From Nitrospira sp. (GTDB lineage: Bacteria > Nitrospirota > Nitrospiria > Nitrospirales > Nitrospiraceae), in NCBI GenBank assembly GCA_029194675.1, contig JARFXP010000003.1:124001-188000 (forward strand): a DNA stretch of 64,000 nucleotides, read 5' to 3'. A program made the position numbers and the translations under genes. Below, in pieces: positions 1 to 8,249 of this stretch; position 1 is the first letter of the stretch; each line of letters starts with the position of its first letter. The notes under the pieces are model-generated. The model saw only the letters and a list, made by a program, of their open reading frames with translations. It was not told the DNA's origin and ran no database searches.

Positions 1-2
1 AA

Positions 3-272
3 GCGGTGCAGCTGGTCCTGGAACAGAAGTTGACGATTCCGGAGGCAGCCAGACGCCTCACCATGTCGGGCAAGACCCTCGAGCGCTGGGTGTGTCGAGC
101 CCGGCAGGGTCAGCTCGCGACGCTGGGCGAGAGCCGACGGCCCGTGACGGAGCTGGAGGCCGAGGTGTCTCGGCTCAAACGCGATCTCGCTGAAGCACGC
201 ATGGAGCGTGACATCCTAAAAAAAGCCACCGCGTACTTTGCGAAGGCGCAGCTGCCCGGTACGCGCTCATGA
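3..272 (+). CDS. IS3 OrfA, partial (5' end outside window)
   Basis: N-terminal helix-turn-helix protein of an IS3-type transposase, which binds the element ends. The full copy at 14196-14513 is 105 aa, so roughly the first 16 residues lie outside the window. The visible part carries the HTH (LTIPEAARRLTMSGKTLERW) followed by a coiled coil (VTELEAEVSRLKRDLAEARM). It overlaps orfB by 4 bases (ATGA). An A7 run near its 3' end allows a -1 shift into the orfB frame, producing OrfAB, the active transposase in this family. Confidence 0.93.
   Translation, partial: AVQLVLEQKLTIPEAARRLTMSGKTLERWVCRARQGQLATLGESRRPVTELEAEVSRLKRDLAEARMERDILKKATAYFAKAQLPGTRS
218..224 (+). promoter_or_regulatory. A-AAA-AAA slippery heptamer for -1 frameshift
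   Basis: The orfA codons read CTA AAA AAA GCC, giving a perfect A AAA AAA heptamer followed by G. After a -1 shift the frame is open through KKSHRVLC and on into orfB. The same run occurs at 14459-14465 and, on the minus strand, in the other IS3 copies. Programmed frameshifting at such runs is well known for IS3 elements. Confidence 0.75.
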
Positions 273-1129
273 GGACGCTGCGTCACCAGTATCCGTTGCG
301 TCTGTTGTGCCGGGTCCTCGACGTGTCCCGAAGCGGGTACTATGCCTGGTGCACCCGCCGCCCCTCGACGCGCGCCCAGGAGAACGCGCGGCTGGAAGTG
401 GCGATCCAGGCCGCGCATGTGCGCACGCGGCAAACCTACGGCCCAGAGCGGCTCCAAGCAGAATTGCGTGCCGACGGGTTCCCTGCTGGGGTCGGGCGTA
501 TCAAACGACTGCGCAAGAAACTGGGACTGCGTTGTCAACAAGTCCGCCGGTTCACAATAACCACGGATTCAACGCATGCGCTGCCGGTAGCGGAAAACGT
601 GTTGGCTCAGACCTTTGCCACCAGGCGACCGAATGAGGCTTGGGTCACCGATATTACCTATGTGCCGACCGTGGAAGGATGGCTGTATCTGGCTGGCGTT
701 AAGGATCTCTACACCTGTGAGGTGGTCGGCCATGCGATGGACGCCCGGATGACGACGGACTTGGTGCAGGATGCACTGATGAAGGCCATCGACACCAAAC
801 GTCCAGCCCCGGGGCTCATTCATCACTCCGATCGCGGGGCTCAATATTGTGCCCAGGGGTATCAAGCAACGCTGAGGCAGTTCGGCATGATCCCATCCAT
901 GAGTCGGAAGGGGAATTGCTATGACAACGCGCCGATGGAGAGTTTCTGGGGAACGCTGAAGAATGAGCTGGTGCATCATCGTCGCTACGAGACCCGTGAG
1001 CAGGCTCGGCGCGAGATCTCGGAGTACATCGAGCTCTTCTATAACCGTCAGCGGCGGCATTCTCGGCTCGGGAATCGCTCGCCCGCTGCGTTTGTCCAGC
1101 AATGGGTCCGTCAACAGCTGGCGGCGTGA
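269..1129 (+). CDS. IS3 OrfB, DDE transposase catalytic subunit
   Basis: A 286-aa rve-type integrase core. The catalytic triad is visible: D128 (WVTDITY), D188 (HHSDRG) and E224 (APMESFWG), with exactly 35 residues between the last two, the D-D(35)E spacing of IS3. An N-terminal HTH_21-like region precedes it (VSRSGYYAW). The start overlaps the orfA stop by 4 bases, so it is translated by coupling or as the -1 fusion OrfAB. It is identical to 14510-15370 and has no internal stop, so it may be active. Its neighbours are the two halves of the IS1380-type gene it interrupted. Confidence 0.95.
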   Translation: MRTLRHQYPLRLLCRVLDVSRSGYYAWCTRRPSTRAQENARLEVAIQAAHVRTRQTYGPERLQAELRADGFPAGVGRIKRLRKKLGLRCQQVRRFTITTDSTHALPVAENVLAQTFATRRPNEAWVTDITYVPTVEGWLYLAGVKDLYTCEVVGHAMDARMTTDLVQDALMKAIDTKRPAPGLIHHSDRGAQYCAQGYQATLRQFGMIPSMSRKGNCYDNAPMESFWGTLKNELVHHRRYETREQARREISEYIELFYNRQRRHSRLGNRSPAAFVQQWVRQQLAA

Positions 1130-1172
1130 GGCTGCAATTCATGGCGTCCACTATTGACAACCGGGGTCAGCC

Positions 1173-2072
1173 CTGCTGCACAACATGCCCGGGATCTGGG
1201 CGTGGCTGGATGCCTTGCCGAAGGCGGCGCGCCCCGCTGTGCTGCGAGGGGACGTGGCTTTTGGCAACGAGGGGGTGCTGCGTGAGGCCGAGACCCGCGA
1301 CCAGCCGTATCTCACGAAGCTGCGTCTCACGAACAAGGTGAAGGCCCTCATCAAGACACTCTTCCGCTCCACCGCGTGGGAAGAGGCGGGACACAGCTGG
1401 GAAGGAGTCGAGGACACGCTGAGGCTGTCGGGGTGGAGTCGCGCACGACGCGTGGTGGTGTTGCGCCGACCCCTCACCGGCGAGCTGCTCATGACCGAGA
1501 AGGATGACGATCAGGAACGTCTTGCCTTCATTGAGAGTGACGTGCCGACCAAGCGGTACGAGTACGCCGTGCTGGTCACCTCAACCCGGTACGAGATCCT
1601 TGCCCTCGCCCAGCTCTATCGCGAGCGGGCCGATGCTGAAAATCACTTCGATGAGTTGAAGAATCAGTGGGGCTGGGGTGGTTTGACCACGCAGGACCTG
1701 GCGCGCTGCCGGCTCATGGCACGGATGGTGGCACGGATCTACACCTGGTGGACGCTGTTCGTGCGGCTCGCCCAGCCACACAAGCACTTCGAGGCGATCT
1801 CCAGCCGGCCGCTGTTACTGCATGGCGTCGCTACGCACACGCATCACGCGGGACAAACGCGCCTCACGATCACCAGCTTGCACGCCAAGCGCTCGGCCAT
1901 CCAAGCTGTGCTGCCCAACGTGGCGGGCTTTCTGAGGACCCTCAAAGCCACTGCGGAGCAATGGACCGATGCCGACCGCCTGCGGGCGATTCTCACCCGC
2001 GCGTTCGCCACCTTCATGCTCTCAACCGCGGGCCCTCCGACCTTCTTGACCTCCAAAGCTGCACCGACATGA
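1173..2072 (+). pseudogene. IS1380-type transposase, 3' half (copy 1)
   Basis: C-terminal part of a DDE transposase interrupted by IS3 element A. The frame enters from the IS3 target site as LLHNMPGIWAWLDALP. It carries the second-aspartate block LRGDVAFGNEG and a C-terminal block with the probable catalytic glutamate (YRERADAENHFDELKNQW). The 5' half for this copy is outside the window; the matching 5' half is seen in copy 2 at 13515-14135. The element's right inverted repeat ends at 2094 and is followed by the target duplication tttat. Confidence 0.88.
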
Positions 2073-2094
2073 CACGTTGACTGCCGTTTTTAGG

Positions 2095-2361
2095 TTTATC
2101 AGAGTGGCGCGGTGCGGCAGGTGGGACGGATCAATCGGGATGGGGGGTGAGGTCCGGCGGATGCTCTTGCAGTGTGCCCATACAGTGGTGCGCATGAAGA
2201 GTGCGGGGGTGAAGCCGCTCCAACAGTTCTATGCACGGATTGCGAAGCGGCGGGGGAAGAAGATTGCGATCGTGGCCTTGGCGCGCAAGCTGCTGACCAC
2301 GGCGTACGGCGTGTTGAAATCCGAGCAGCCCTATGACCCGCGCCGGTTGCAGCCCGCATGA
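2095..2361 (+). pseudogene. IS110-family transposase, 3' part (copy 1)
   Basis: C-terminal end of an IS110-type (DEDD) transposase that resumes after the IS1380-type insertion. Joined to the 5' part (as seen at 13046-13420) the frame reads ALAPTIYQSGAVRQVGRINRDGG, which includes the conserved serine (QSG) of the Transposase_20 domain. A run of six G near 2143 then shifts the frame by one base. The remainder reads VRRMLLQCAHTVVRMKSAG to the stop at 2361. About 200 non-coding bases follow. Confidence 0.85.
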
Positions 2362-2590
2362 GGTGTCATGTGTACGAGACAGTCGGGCCAGGTTGGTACA
2401 CCCTGATGGACAGGCACAGACCGTGAGCCCGCATATGCCTTGAGGTCTCCACCTCGTTCTGGAGATTGGGCGGCTGTCTTTGAACCGGAAGGTTGGGCGA
2501 CCGAGCCCGCAGGGGAGGTGAACGGTCAATCTATTTCAACAGGGCTACGTGTGGACTGTTGACAGAGGCCCTATTCATGGGAGGGCCACC
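2362..2590. other. Non-coding tail after IS110 fragment (copy 1)
   Basis: About 230 bases with no convincing ORF. Near its end lies one arm (2567-2580) of a 14-bp inverted repeat whose partner is at 12950-12963. In IS1111-type members of the IS110 family the 3' non-coding end can encode the guide (bridge) RNA, so this is where such an RNA would be sought. I see no independent proof. The same sequence is present at 16603-16831. Confidence 0.4.
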
Positions 2591-2624
2591 ATGACACGGG
2601 CGACAGTCCTACAGGAGGTCAGAC
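2591..2624 (+). pseudogene. ISNCY (IS1202-like) transposase, first codons (copy 1)
   Basis: ATG at 2591 after gggagggccacc begins MTRATVLQEVR, which I recognise as the usual N-terminus of IS1202/ISNCY-type transposases. The frame is cut after about 11 codons by IS3 elements, and the body resumes at 4474 with RTFRRWTTRYEAEG. About 30 codons between the two pieces are missing. The copy-2 equivalent is 16832-16865. Confidence 0.7.
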
Positions 2625-2664
2625 TGACCCCGGTTGTCAATAGTGGACGCCATGAATTGCCGCC

Positions 2665-3522
2665 TCACGCCGCCAGCTGTTGACGAGCCCACTGCTGGGC
2701 AAACACCGCGGGCGAGCAATTTCCCAGCCTGGAATGCCGACGCTGACGGTTATAGAAAACCGATGTACTCCGTGATCTCTCGCCGAGCCTGCTCCCGTGT
2801 TTCATACCGCCGGTGGTGCACCAGCTCATTCTTGAGCGTTCCCCAGAAACTCTCCATCGGCGCGTTATCATAGCAGTTGCCCTTCCGACTCATAGACGGG
2901 GTCAGGCCGAACTGCCGCAATTGCGCTTGATAGTCCTGGGCACAATATTGAGAGCCGCGATCAGAATGATGAATGAGCCCCGGGGCCGGGCGCTTGGTGT
3001 CGAGAGCGTTCCTGAGCGCCCCCTGCACCAAGTCCGTCGTCATCCGCGCCCCCTCGCATGCCCAACCACCTCACATGTATACAGATCTTTGATCCCCGCC
3101 AGATACAACCACCCTTCTGCGGTGGGGATATACGTGATGTCGGTGACCCAGGTCTCGTTCGGGCGCGTGGCGACAAACGTTTGGGCCAAGACATTCTCCG
3201 CCACCGGCAGCGAGTGCTTTGAATCCGTCGTGGTCGTGAACCAGCGCACCTGTTTGCAACGTAGTCTCAGTTTCTTGCGTAGCCGTTTGATGCGTCCGAC
3301 CCCAGCGGGGAACCCATCCTCACGCAATTCCGCTTGGAGACGTTCCGGCCCATAGGTCTGCCGGGTGCGCACATGCGCGGCCTGGATCGCCACTTCTAGG
3401 CGCGCGTTCTCCTGAGCGCGCTTCGAGGGACGGCGCGTGCGCCAGGCATAGTACCCACTTCGGGACACCTCCAGCACCCGACACAACACACTCAGGGGAT
3501 ACTGGGGCCGCAGCGTCCTCAT
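2665..3522 (-). pseudogene. IS3 OrfB, frameshifted (element B, copy 1)
   Basis: The DDE transposase frame is broken. A one-base loss near 3052 turns VVGHAMGAR into VVGHARGRG and stop. A second defect near 2757 replaces the normal IELFYN stretch with IGFL and stop, after which the original frame resumes. The reading length is 858 bases against 861 in element A. The triad aspartates and glutamate are still encoded, but in different frames. Copy 2 and element D carry different small indels at the same or nearby spots. Confidence 0.88.
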
Positions 3523-3836
3523 GAGCGCGTACCGGGCAGCTGCGCCTTGGCAAAGTACGCGGTGGCTTTTTTTAAGATGTCGCGCTCCATCCGCGCCTCG
3601 GCCAGGTCGCGCTTCAGCCGAGAGACCTCGGCCTCCAGCTCTGTCACGGGCCGTCGGCTCTCCCCCAGCGTCGCGAGCTGACCGCGCCGGGCTCGACACA
3701 CCCAGTTCTCGAGCGTCTTGCCCGACATGGCCAGGCGTCTTGCTACCTCTGGAATCGTCAACTTCTGTTCCAGGACCAGCTGCACCGCTTGCTCACGGAA
3801 CTCCTTCGTATACTGCTGTCGCGGAACTCGTTCCAT
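3519..3836 (-). CDS. IS3 OrfA (element B, copy 1)
   Basis: A complete 105-aa OrfA starting MERVPRQQYTKEFREQAVQL, with HTH (PEVARRLAMSGKTLENW) and coiled coil. It differs from element A at several residues (PEVARRLAMS against PEAARRLTMS; LENW against LERW), so A and B are two sub-lineages. A clear ribosome site (ggaggtgtgag) precedes the ATG. The A7 frameshift run is present. It overlaps the orfB start by 4 bases. Confidence 0.93.
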   Translation of the reverse strand: MERVPRQQYTKEFREQAVQLVLEQKLTIPEVARRLAMSGKTLENWVCRARRGQLATLGESRRPVTELEAEVSRLKRDLAEARMERDILKKATAYFAKAQLPGTRS

Positions 3837-3896
3837 CTCACACCTCCAGACCTCAGATCATAGGTTGAAGGCGTCCACTTTTTCGAGCCTAGCACA

Positions 3897-4473
3897 GACA
3901 ATCTCCTGGCTCAAACGTTCACCGCAACGCGTCCGAATGAGACCTGGGTCACTGATATCACCTATATCCCCACGGGGGAAGGGTGGGTGTATGTAGCGGG
4001 GATCAAAGATCTGTACACGTGTGAGGTGGTCGGGCATGCGATGGGCGCTCGGATGACGACGGACTTGGTGAGCCATGCCTTGGACAAAGCCGTAGGGGCG
4101 AAGCGTCCGCGACCGGGACTCGTCCACCACTCCGATCGCGGCTCACAGTACTGTGCCCACAAGTAGCAAGGTCGATTGCGCCAGTTGGGCATGACTGCGT
4201 CCATGAGTCGGAAGGGTCACGGCTATGACAACGCACCGATGGAGAGTTTCTGGGGAACGCTGAAGAATGAGCTGGTGCACCACCGGCGCTACGACACGCG
4301 AGAGCAGGCCCAGCGTGAGATCACGGAGTACATCGAGATCTTCTCTAACCGGCACCGGCGCCACTCCCGGCTCGGGAATCGCTCCCCGGCGGCATTTGCC
4401 CAGCAGTGGGCCCGTCAGCTGCCGGCGGCGTGAGACTGCAACTCATGGCGTCCACTATTGACAACCGGGGTCA
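3897..4473 (+). pseudogene. IS3 element C, 3' remnant of orfB and right end (copy 1)
   Basis: The last ~180 codons of a third IS3 variant, from DNLLAQTF to QLPAA and stop at 4433. It has the triad blocks WVTDITY, HHSDRG and APMESFWG but carries an in-frame TAG at 4164-4166 (after CAHK). Its right inverted repeat ends at 4473 inside the ISNCY-type gene. The 5' half is absent; element B occupies that side. It is divergent enough from A and B (SHALDKAVGAKRPRPG) to be an older insertion. Confidence 0.85.
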
Positions 4474-4695
4474 AACGGACGTTTCGCCGCTGGACTACCC
4501 GCTACGAAGCCGAAGGCGCGGCGGGGTGAGCGGATCGGCGCCTGAATCGGGCCTCCGCTCGAGCAGCTCCGGTGGATGAGGTCGTGCAGATGGTGACCTT
4601 GTATGAGACTCGCTACACGGGGTGGACGGTGAAGCATTTCCACGAGCGCTGGCACCAGGAACACGGCGGCACACGCTCCTATACGTGGACCAAGA
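4474..4695 (+). pseudogene. ISNCY transposase fragment, truncated (copy 1)
   Basis: Reads RTFRRWTTRYEAEGAAG, then an in-frame TGA, then ADRRLNRASARAAPVDEVV and GWTVKHFHERW up to TYTWTK-like sequence. At 4695 it stops abruptly and joins IS3 element D. Copy 2 continues normally for another 980 bases. Confidence 0.8.
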
Positions 4696-5471
4696 GTTAT
4701 AGAAGAGCTCGATGTACTCCGTGATCTCTCGCCGAGCCTGCTCCCGTGTTTCATACCGCCGGTGGTGCACCAGCTCATTCTTGAGCGTTCCCAGAAACTC
4801 TCCATCGGCGCGTTATCATAGCAGTTGCCCTTCCGACTCATAGACGGGGTCAGGCCGAACTGCCGCAATTGCGCTTGATAGTCCTGGGCACAATATTGAG
4901 AGCCGCGATCAGAATGATGAATGAGCCCCGGGGCCGGGCGCTTGGTGTCGAGAGCGTTCCTGAGCGCCCCCTGCACCAAGTCCGTCGTCATCCGCGCCCC
5001 CATCGCATGCCCAACCACCTCACATGTATACAGATCTTTGATCCCCGCCAGATACAACCACCCTTCTGCGGTGGGGATATACGTGATGTCGGTGACCCAG
5101 GTCTCGTTCGGGCGCGTGGCGACAAACGTTTGGGCCAAGACATTCTCCGCCACCGGCAGCGAGTGCTTTGAATCCGTCGTGGTCGTGAACCAGCGCACCT
5201 GTTTGCAACGTAGTCTCAGTTTCTTGCGTAGCCGTTTGATGCGTCCGACCCCAGCGGGGAACCCATCCTCACGCAATTCCGCTTGGAGACGTTCCGGCCC
5301 ATAGGTCTGCCGGGTGCGCACATGCGCGGCCTGGATCGCCACTTCTAGGCGCGCGTTCTCCTGAGCGCGCTTCGAGGGACGGCGCGTGCGCCAGGCATAG
5401 TACCCACTTCGGGACACCTCCAGCACCCGACACAACACACTCAGGGGATACTGGGGCCGCAGCGTCCTCAT
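4696..5471 (-). pseudogene. IS3 OrfB, frameshifted and truncated (element D)
   Basis: Intact from MRTLRPQYPLSVLCR through VVGHAMGARMTTDLV (no break where element B has one). Then one C is missing near 4789 (three C where other copies have four), turning APMESFWGTLKNE into APMESFWERSRMS. The last ~35 codons are lost at the fusion with the ISNCY fragment. The long open frame that crosses the fusion on this strand is a chimera, not a gene. Confidence 0.88.
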
Positions 5472-5785
5472 GAGCGCGTACCGGGCAGCTGCGCCTTGGC
5501 AAAGTACGCGGTGGCTTTTTTTAAGATGTCGCGCTCCATCCGCGCCTCGGCCAGGTCGCGCTTCAGCCGAGAGACCTCGGCCTCCAGCTCTGTCACGGGC
5601 CGTCGGCTCTCCCCCAGCGTCGCGAGCTGACCGCGCCGGGCTCGACACACCCAGTTCTCGAGCGTCTTGCCCGACATGGCCAGGCGTCTTGCTACCTCTG
5701 GAATCGTCAACTTCTGTTCCAGGACCAGCTGCACCGCTTGCTCACGGAACTCCTTCGTATACTGCTGTCGCGGAACTCGTTCCAT
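5468..5785 (-). CDS. IS3 OrfA (element D)
   Basis: A complete 105-aa OrfA, identical in translation to the OrfA of element B (MERVPRQQYTKEFREQAV...). HTH and coiled coil are present, the ggaggtgtgag ribosome site precedes the ATG, and the A7 slippery run lies near the 3' end. Its orfB partner is truncated and frameshifted, so the protein could at most act as an end-binding repressor, as OrfA does in this family. Confidence 0.92.
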   Translation of the reverse strand: MERVPRQQYTKEFREQAVQLVLEQKLTIPEVARRLAMSGKTLENWVCRARRGQLATLGESRRPVTELEAEVSRLKRDLAEARMERDILKKATAYFAKAQLPGTRS

Positions 5786-5872
5786 CTCACACCTCCAGAC
5801 CTCAGATCATAGGTTGAAGGCGTCCACTTTTTCGAGCCTAGCACACTGACGCATCGTCCCCCTATTCTCCGA

Positions 5873-5994
5873 CTAAGTAGGGCGGAGCGCCAGGATGTTG
5901 CTACGTGCCAGGGCCAAGATGGCCTGCTGCGCAGCCGTCGTGAGACGTAAGAGTGTGCGCCGCGCATGCTGAATGACCTTCCCGACCGTGTTGA
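5873..5994 (-). pseudogene. IS1380-type transposase B, C-terminal piece
   Basis: Encodes VGKVIQHARRTLLRLTTAAQ and ALARSNILALRPT to a TAG stop at 5873-5875. It is the end of the transposase whose main part lies at 8246-9477; the IS21-type element separates the two. Deleting the IS21 element plus one ttga copy rebuilds LRFLVFNTVGKVIQ in frame. Confidence 0.85.
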
Positions 5995-6069
5995 CTGTCA
6001 GCGGTCATGCAATAATCCCCAGATGCGGTCAGTGAATTCTCCCCACCCTTATTAAGAAGGAGGAGGGAG

Positions 6070-7407
6070 ATGGAGCTTGACGAGACCAACGAGACAACGA
6101 TCATGCGGCCCCAGGTGGATCCCGCTGGGGAGGCATGCATGGTGGATGAGGCACGGTGGGCAGAGATCCGACGGTTGTTTGACGAAGCACGAGTCTCTAT
6201 TTCGGAGATCGGGCGGCGCGTGGACTTGGATCGCAAGACGGTCCGCCGCAGTCTGCGGCAGCCGACATGGCAGCCCTACCAGCGGGCCGTGGTGGCAGCG
6301 ATCTTGCTGACGGCTCATGCCGACTGTGTGCGGGCCCGGGCGCCGCAGGTCGGGTACTCGGCGCGGATTCTCTATCAGGCACTGCGGGCGCATCACGGCT
6401 CCCCTGGCAGTTATGAGACGGTGAAGCGGTTCGTCGCGCCGCTGCGCGAAGTCCAGCTGCAAGCGGACCGGGCGTTGCTCCGGTTTGAGACGCCGCCCGG
6501 CCAGCAGAGTCAGATTGATTGGGGCCAAGCCACCGTGCCCTTTCGTGCGGGCCCCGTCGTGATCCACGTGTTCGTGCTCACATTGGGCTTCAGCCGCCGT
6601 GGGGTCTATCACGCCTGTGCCGATGAGCGACTGGCGCAATTTCTGGAAGCCCATGAACGGGCCTTTGCGCATTTCGGCGGCCACACGCGGGAACATCTGT
6701 ATGACCGGCCGCGGACCGTGTGCTACGCGGATGAGACGGGACGACGGATCTGGAACCCCACATTCAACGCCTTTGCCGACGACTGGGGCTTCGAACCCCG
6801 TGTGTGTCGGCCCTATCGGGCACAGACGAAGGGCCAGGTCGAATCGGGCGTGAAGTATCTGAAGCGGAATTTCCTACCGGGACGGACGTTCATCGATGTG
6901 GTGGACTTCCAGACCCAACTCGATGAATGGACCGCGACGAGCGCCGATCAGCGCCTGCATGGCACGACGCATGAGCAACCGATCGTGCGGTTCGAACGAG
7001 AACGCGAGCAGCTCGTCCCCCTGGCGGGTCAGCAGAGTTTTCAGCAGGAAGCCCGTGTCTCCCGGATCGTGGCCGACGACTATCTGGTGAGTCTGGACAC
7101 GAACCGCTATTCCGTCCCGTTCCGCTTCATCGGGCAGCGGGTGGAGGTGCAGCGACGGGGCGAGCGGGTGCCTATCTTCTCTCGCGATCGCGAGGTGGCG
7201 ACGCATCCCGTACTCTCAGGCCACCACCAATTTGGCATCCTGCCGGAGCATGGCCCCGGCGCCATCGCGCGGCTCCCGCGCCAGCGGCGCTCGACCATAC
7301 ACGAGCCGGGCCCACGTGCTGGGTCGCTGCCCGAGGTCGAGAGCCGGGATCTGGCCTGCTACGAGGCGCTGTGTGGGAGCGCCGCGGCGCACGAGGTGCA
7401 GCCATGA
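6070..7407 (+). CDS. istA: IS21 IstA transposase
   Basis: A 445-aa DDE transposase that cuts and joins the element ends with IstB as its ATP-dependent partner. An N-terminal HTH (ISEIGRRVDLDRKTVRRSL, about residues 40-58) is followed by the rve core: first aspartate in QSQIDWGQ, later acidic residues around YDRPRTVCY, and glutamate in KGQVESGVKYLKRNFL. The C-terminal domain contains the Mu-type beta-barrel region (DDYLVSLDTNRYSVPF). A strong aaggaggagggag ribosome site precedes the ATG. The stop overlaps the istB start by 4 bases, so translation is coupled. Confidence 0.93.
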   Translation: MELDETNETTIMRPQVDPAGEACMVDEARWAEIRRLFDEARVSISEIGRRVDLDRKTVRRSLRQPTWQPYQRAVVAAILLTAHADCVRARAPQVGYSARILYQALRAHHGSPGSYETVKRFVAPLREVQLQADRALLRFETPPGQQSQIDWGQATVPFRAGPVVIHVFVLTLGFSRRGVYHACADERLAQFLEAHERAFAHFGGHTREHLYDRPRTVCYADETGRRIWNPTFNAFADDWGFEPRVCRPYRAQTKGQVESGVKYLKRNFLPGRTFIDVVDFQTQLDEWTATSADQRLHGTTHEQPIVRFEREREQLVPLAGQQSFQQEARVSRIVADDYLVSLDTNRYSVPFRFIGQRVEVQRRGERVPIFSRDREVATHPVLSGHHQFGILPEHGPGAIARLPRQRRSTIHEPGPRAGSLPEVESRDLACYEALCGSAAAHEVQP

Positions 7408-8186
7408 ACGCCGCGCCACTGGACCGGCTCCGTGAACAGCTGACGCCGCTGCGGCTCTTGCAGAGCCGCGAACGGCTCGACGCCCTCTTACAGGAGGCGG
7501 CGACGAAGGAGCTCTCGTATGCCGACTTCCTGGATCAGGTCCTGGGCGAAGAAGTCGCCGCAAAAGCGGAGAAGAACATCACGATGCGGACCAGTCTCGC
7601 CCGCGTTCCGTTCGTGAAGAGCCTGGAGGCCTTCGATTTCGCCTATCAACCCTCGCTGGATAAGAAGCAGCTCCAGCAGGTGGCGACGTGTCACTGCATT
7701 GAGCACGGCGAGAATGTCGTGATCCTCGGGCCACCCGGCGTGGGCAAAAGCCATCTGGCGATTGGGGTCGGGCTCAAAGCCATTGCGCAGGGCTATCGCG
7801 TGTTATTTACGACGGCGGCCGCGATGATTGCCCTGCTGACTCGCGCGCAGCTAGAGAATCGGCTGGAGGACAAGCTGAAGTTCTACACCATTCCGCGCCT
7901 CCTGATCATCGATGCGATTGGCTATTGGCCGATGGACCGCACGGGGGCGAACGTGTTTTTCCAACTCATCTCACGCCGCTACGAGAAGGGGCCGATGATT
8001 CTGACCAGTCATCAGAATTTCGGCGCCTGGGGGGAGGTGTTTGGCGACCGCGTGCTCGCGACGGCGATCCTGGATCGGGTCCTGCACCACGCCATCACCA
8101 TCAATATCCGCGGACATTCGTACCGACTCAAGGACAAACTCAAAGCCGGACTCGTGCGAATGGAGGAGGCTTCAACGACGACGTAA
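7404..8186 (+). CDS. istB: IS21 IstB AAA+ ATPase
   Basis: A 260-aa DnaC-like AAA+ ATPase that assembles on DNA and selects the target for IstA. Walker A is GPPGVGKSH and Walker B is LLIIDAIGYWP. In the usual IstB Walker B (LLIIDEIGY) the second acidic residue is glutamate; here it is alanine, which would impair ATP hydrolysis. I chose the ATG at 7404 because it overlaps the istA stop (ATGA), although an in-frame ATG lies upstream at 7371. Confidence 0.92.
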   Translation: MNAAPLDRLREQLTPLRLLQSRERLDALLQEAATKELSYADFLDQVLGEEVAAKAEKNITMRTSLARVPFVKSLEAFDFAYQPSLDKKQLQQVATCHCIEHGENVVILGPPGVGKSHLAIGVGLKAIAQGYRVLFTTAAAMIALLTRAQLENRLEDKLKFYTIPRLLIIDAIGYWPMDRTGANVFFQLISRRYEKGPMILTSHQNFGAWGEVFGDRVLATAILDRVLHHAITINIRGHSYRLKDKLKAGLVRMEEASTTT

Positions 8187-8249
8187 CCCCAGTGTGGGGA
8201 ATTTTCGATGACCATAACTGGGCACATTTGGGTGCCCCTTGACAGTTGA

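Larger units (their letters stand above)
1..1169 (+). mobile_element. IS3-family element A, copy 1, cut by window start
   Basis: The complete copy at 14136-15410 shows that about 106 bases are missing on the left. The right terminal inverted repeat ends at 1169 with the CA expected for IS3 elements and contains the block gtggacgcc (on the reverse strand) shared with the left end. It sits inside an IS1380-type transposase that resumes at 1170. Confidence 0.93.
2625..3896 (-). mobile_element. IS3-family element B, copy 1
   Basis: A 1272-bp IS3 element in reverse orientation, bounded by TGACCCCGGTTGTC... at 2625 and ...CCTAGCACA at 3896, the same ends as element A. The triplet gac flanks both sides. 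The left flank belongs to the ISNCY-type gene and the right flank to a different IS3 relic (element C), so the triplet may not be a true target duplication. Confidence 0.92.
1..4695. repeat. Long repeat, copy 1 (matches 14242-18944)
   Basis: This stretch matches 14242-18944 base for base wherever I compared them, apart from two short indels: 5 extra bases in copy 2 near 17000 and 3 extra bases near 17121. The offset is 14241 before these indels and 14249 after. The match ends abruptly at 4695/18944, inside an ISNCY-type transposase. The left limit is the window edge, so the repeat may extend further. Confidence 0.95.
4696..5845 (-). mobile_element. IS3-family element D, lacking its right end
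   Basis: The left end (ccactttttcgagcctagcaca, ending at 5845) is intact. About 120 bases including the orfB 3' end and the right inverted repeat are missing, and the element is fused directly to the ISNCY fragment at 4695/4696. The sequence is nearly identical to element B. Confidence 0.9.
5995..8245 (+). mobile_element. IS21-family element (intact istA-istB)
   Basis: A 2251-bp element with ends CTGTCAGCGG... and ...CCCCTTGACAG. The 4-bp target duplication ttga lies at 5991-5994 and 8246-8249. It is inserted in the IS1380-type transposase B. Both genes are open, so it may be a functional copy. Confidence 0.9.

Noticed and set aside
2622..3899. gac as a true target duplication of IS3-B
   Set aside because: The left gac belongs to the ISNCY start codons and the right gac to IS3-C, so a chance triplet match after a deletion is as likely.
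4455..5648. A 397-codon open frame on the minus strand across IS3-D and the ISNCY fragment
   Set aside because: It is a chimera created by a one-base frameshift and the 4695 junction; the residues after APMESFW are out of frame with the transposase.
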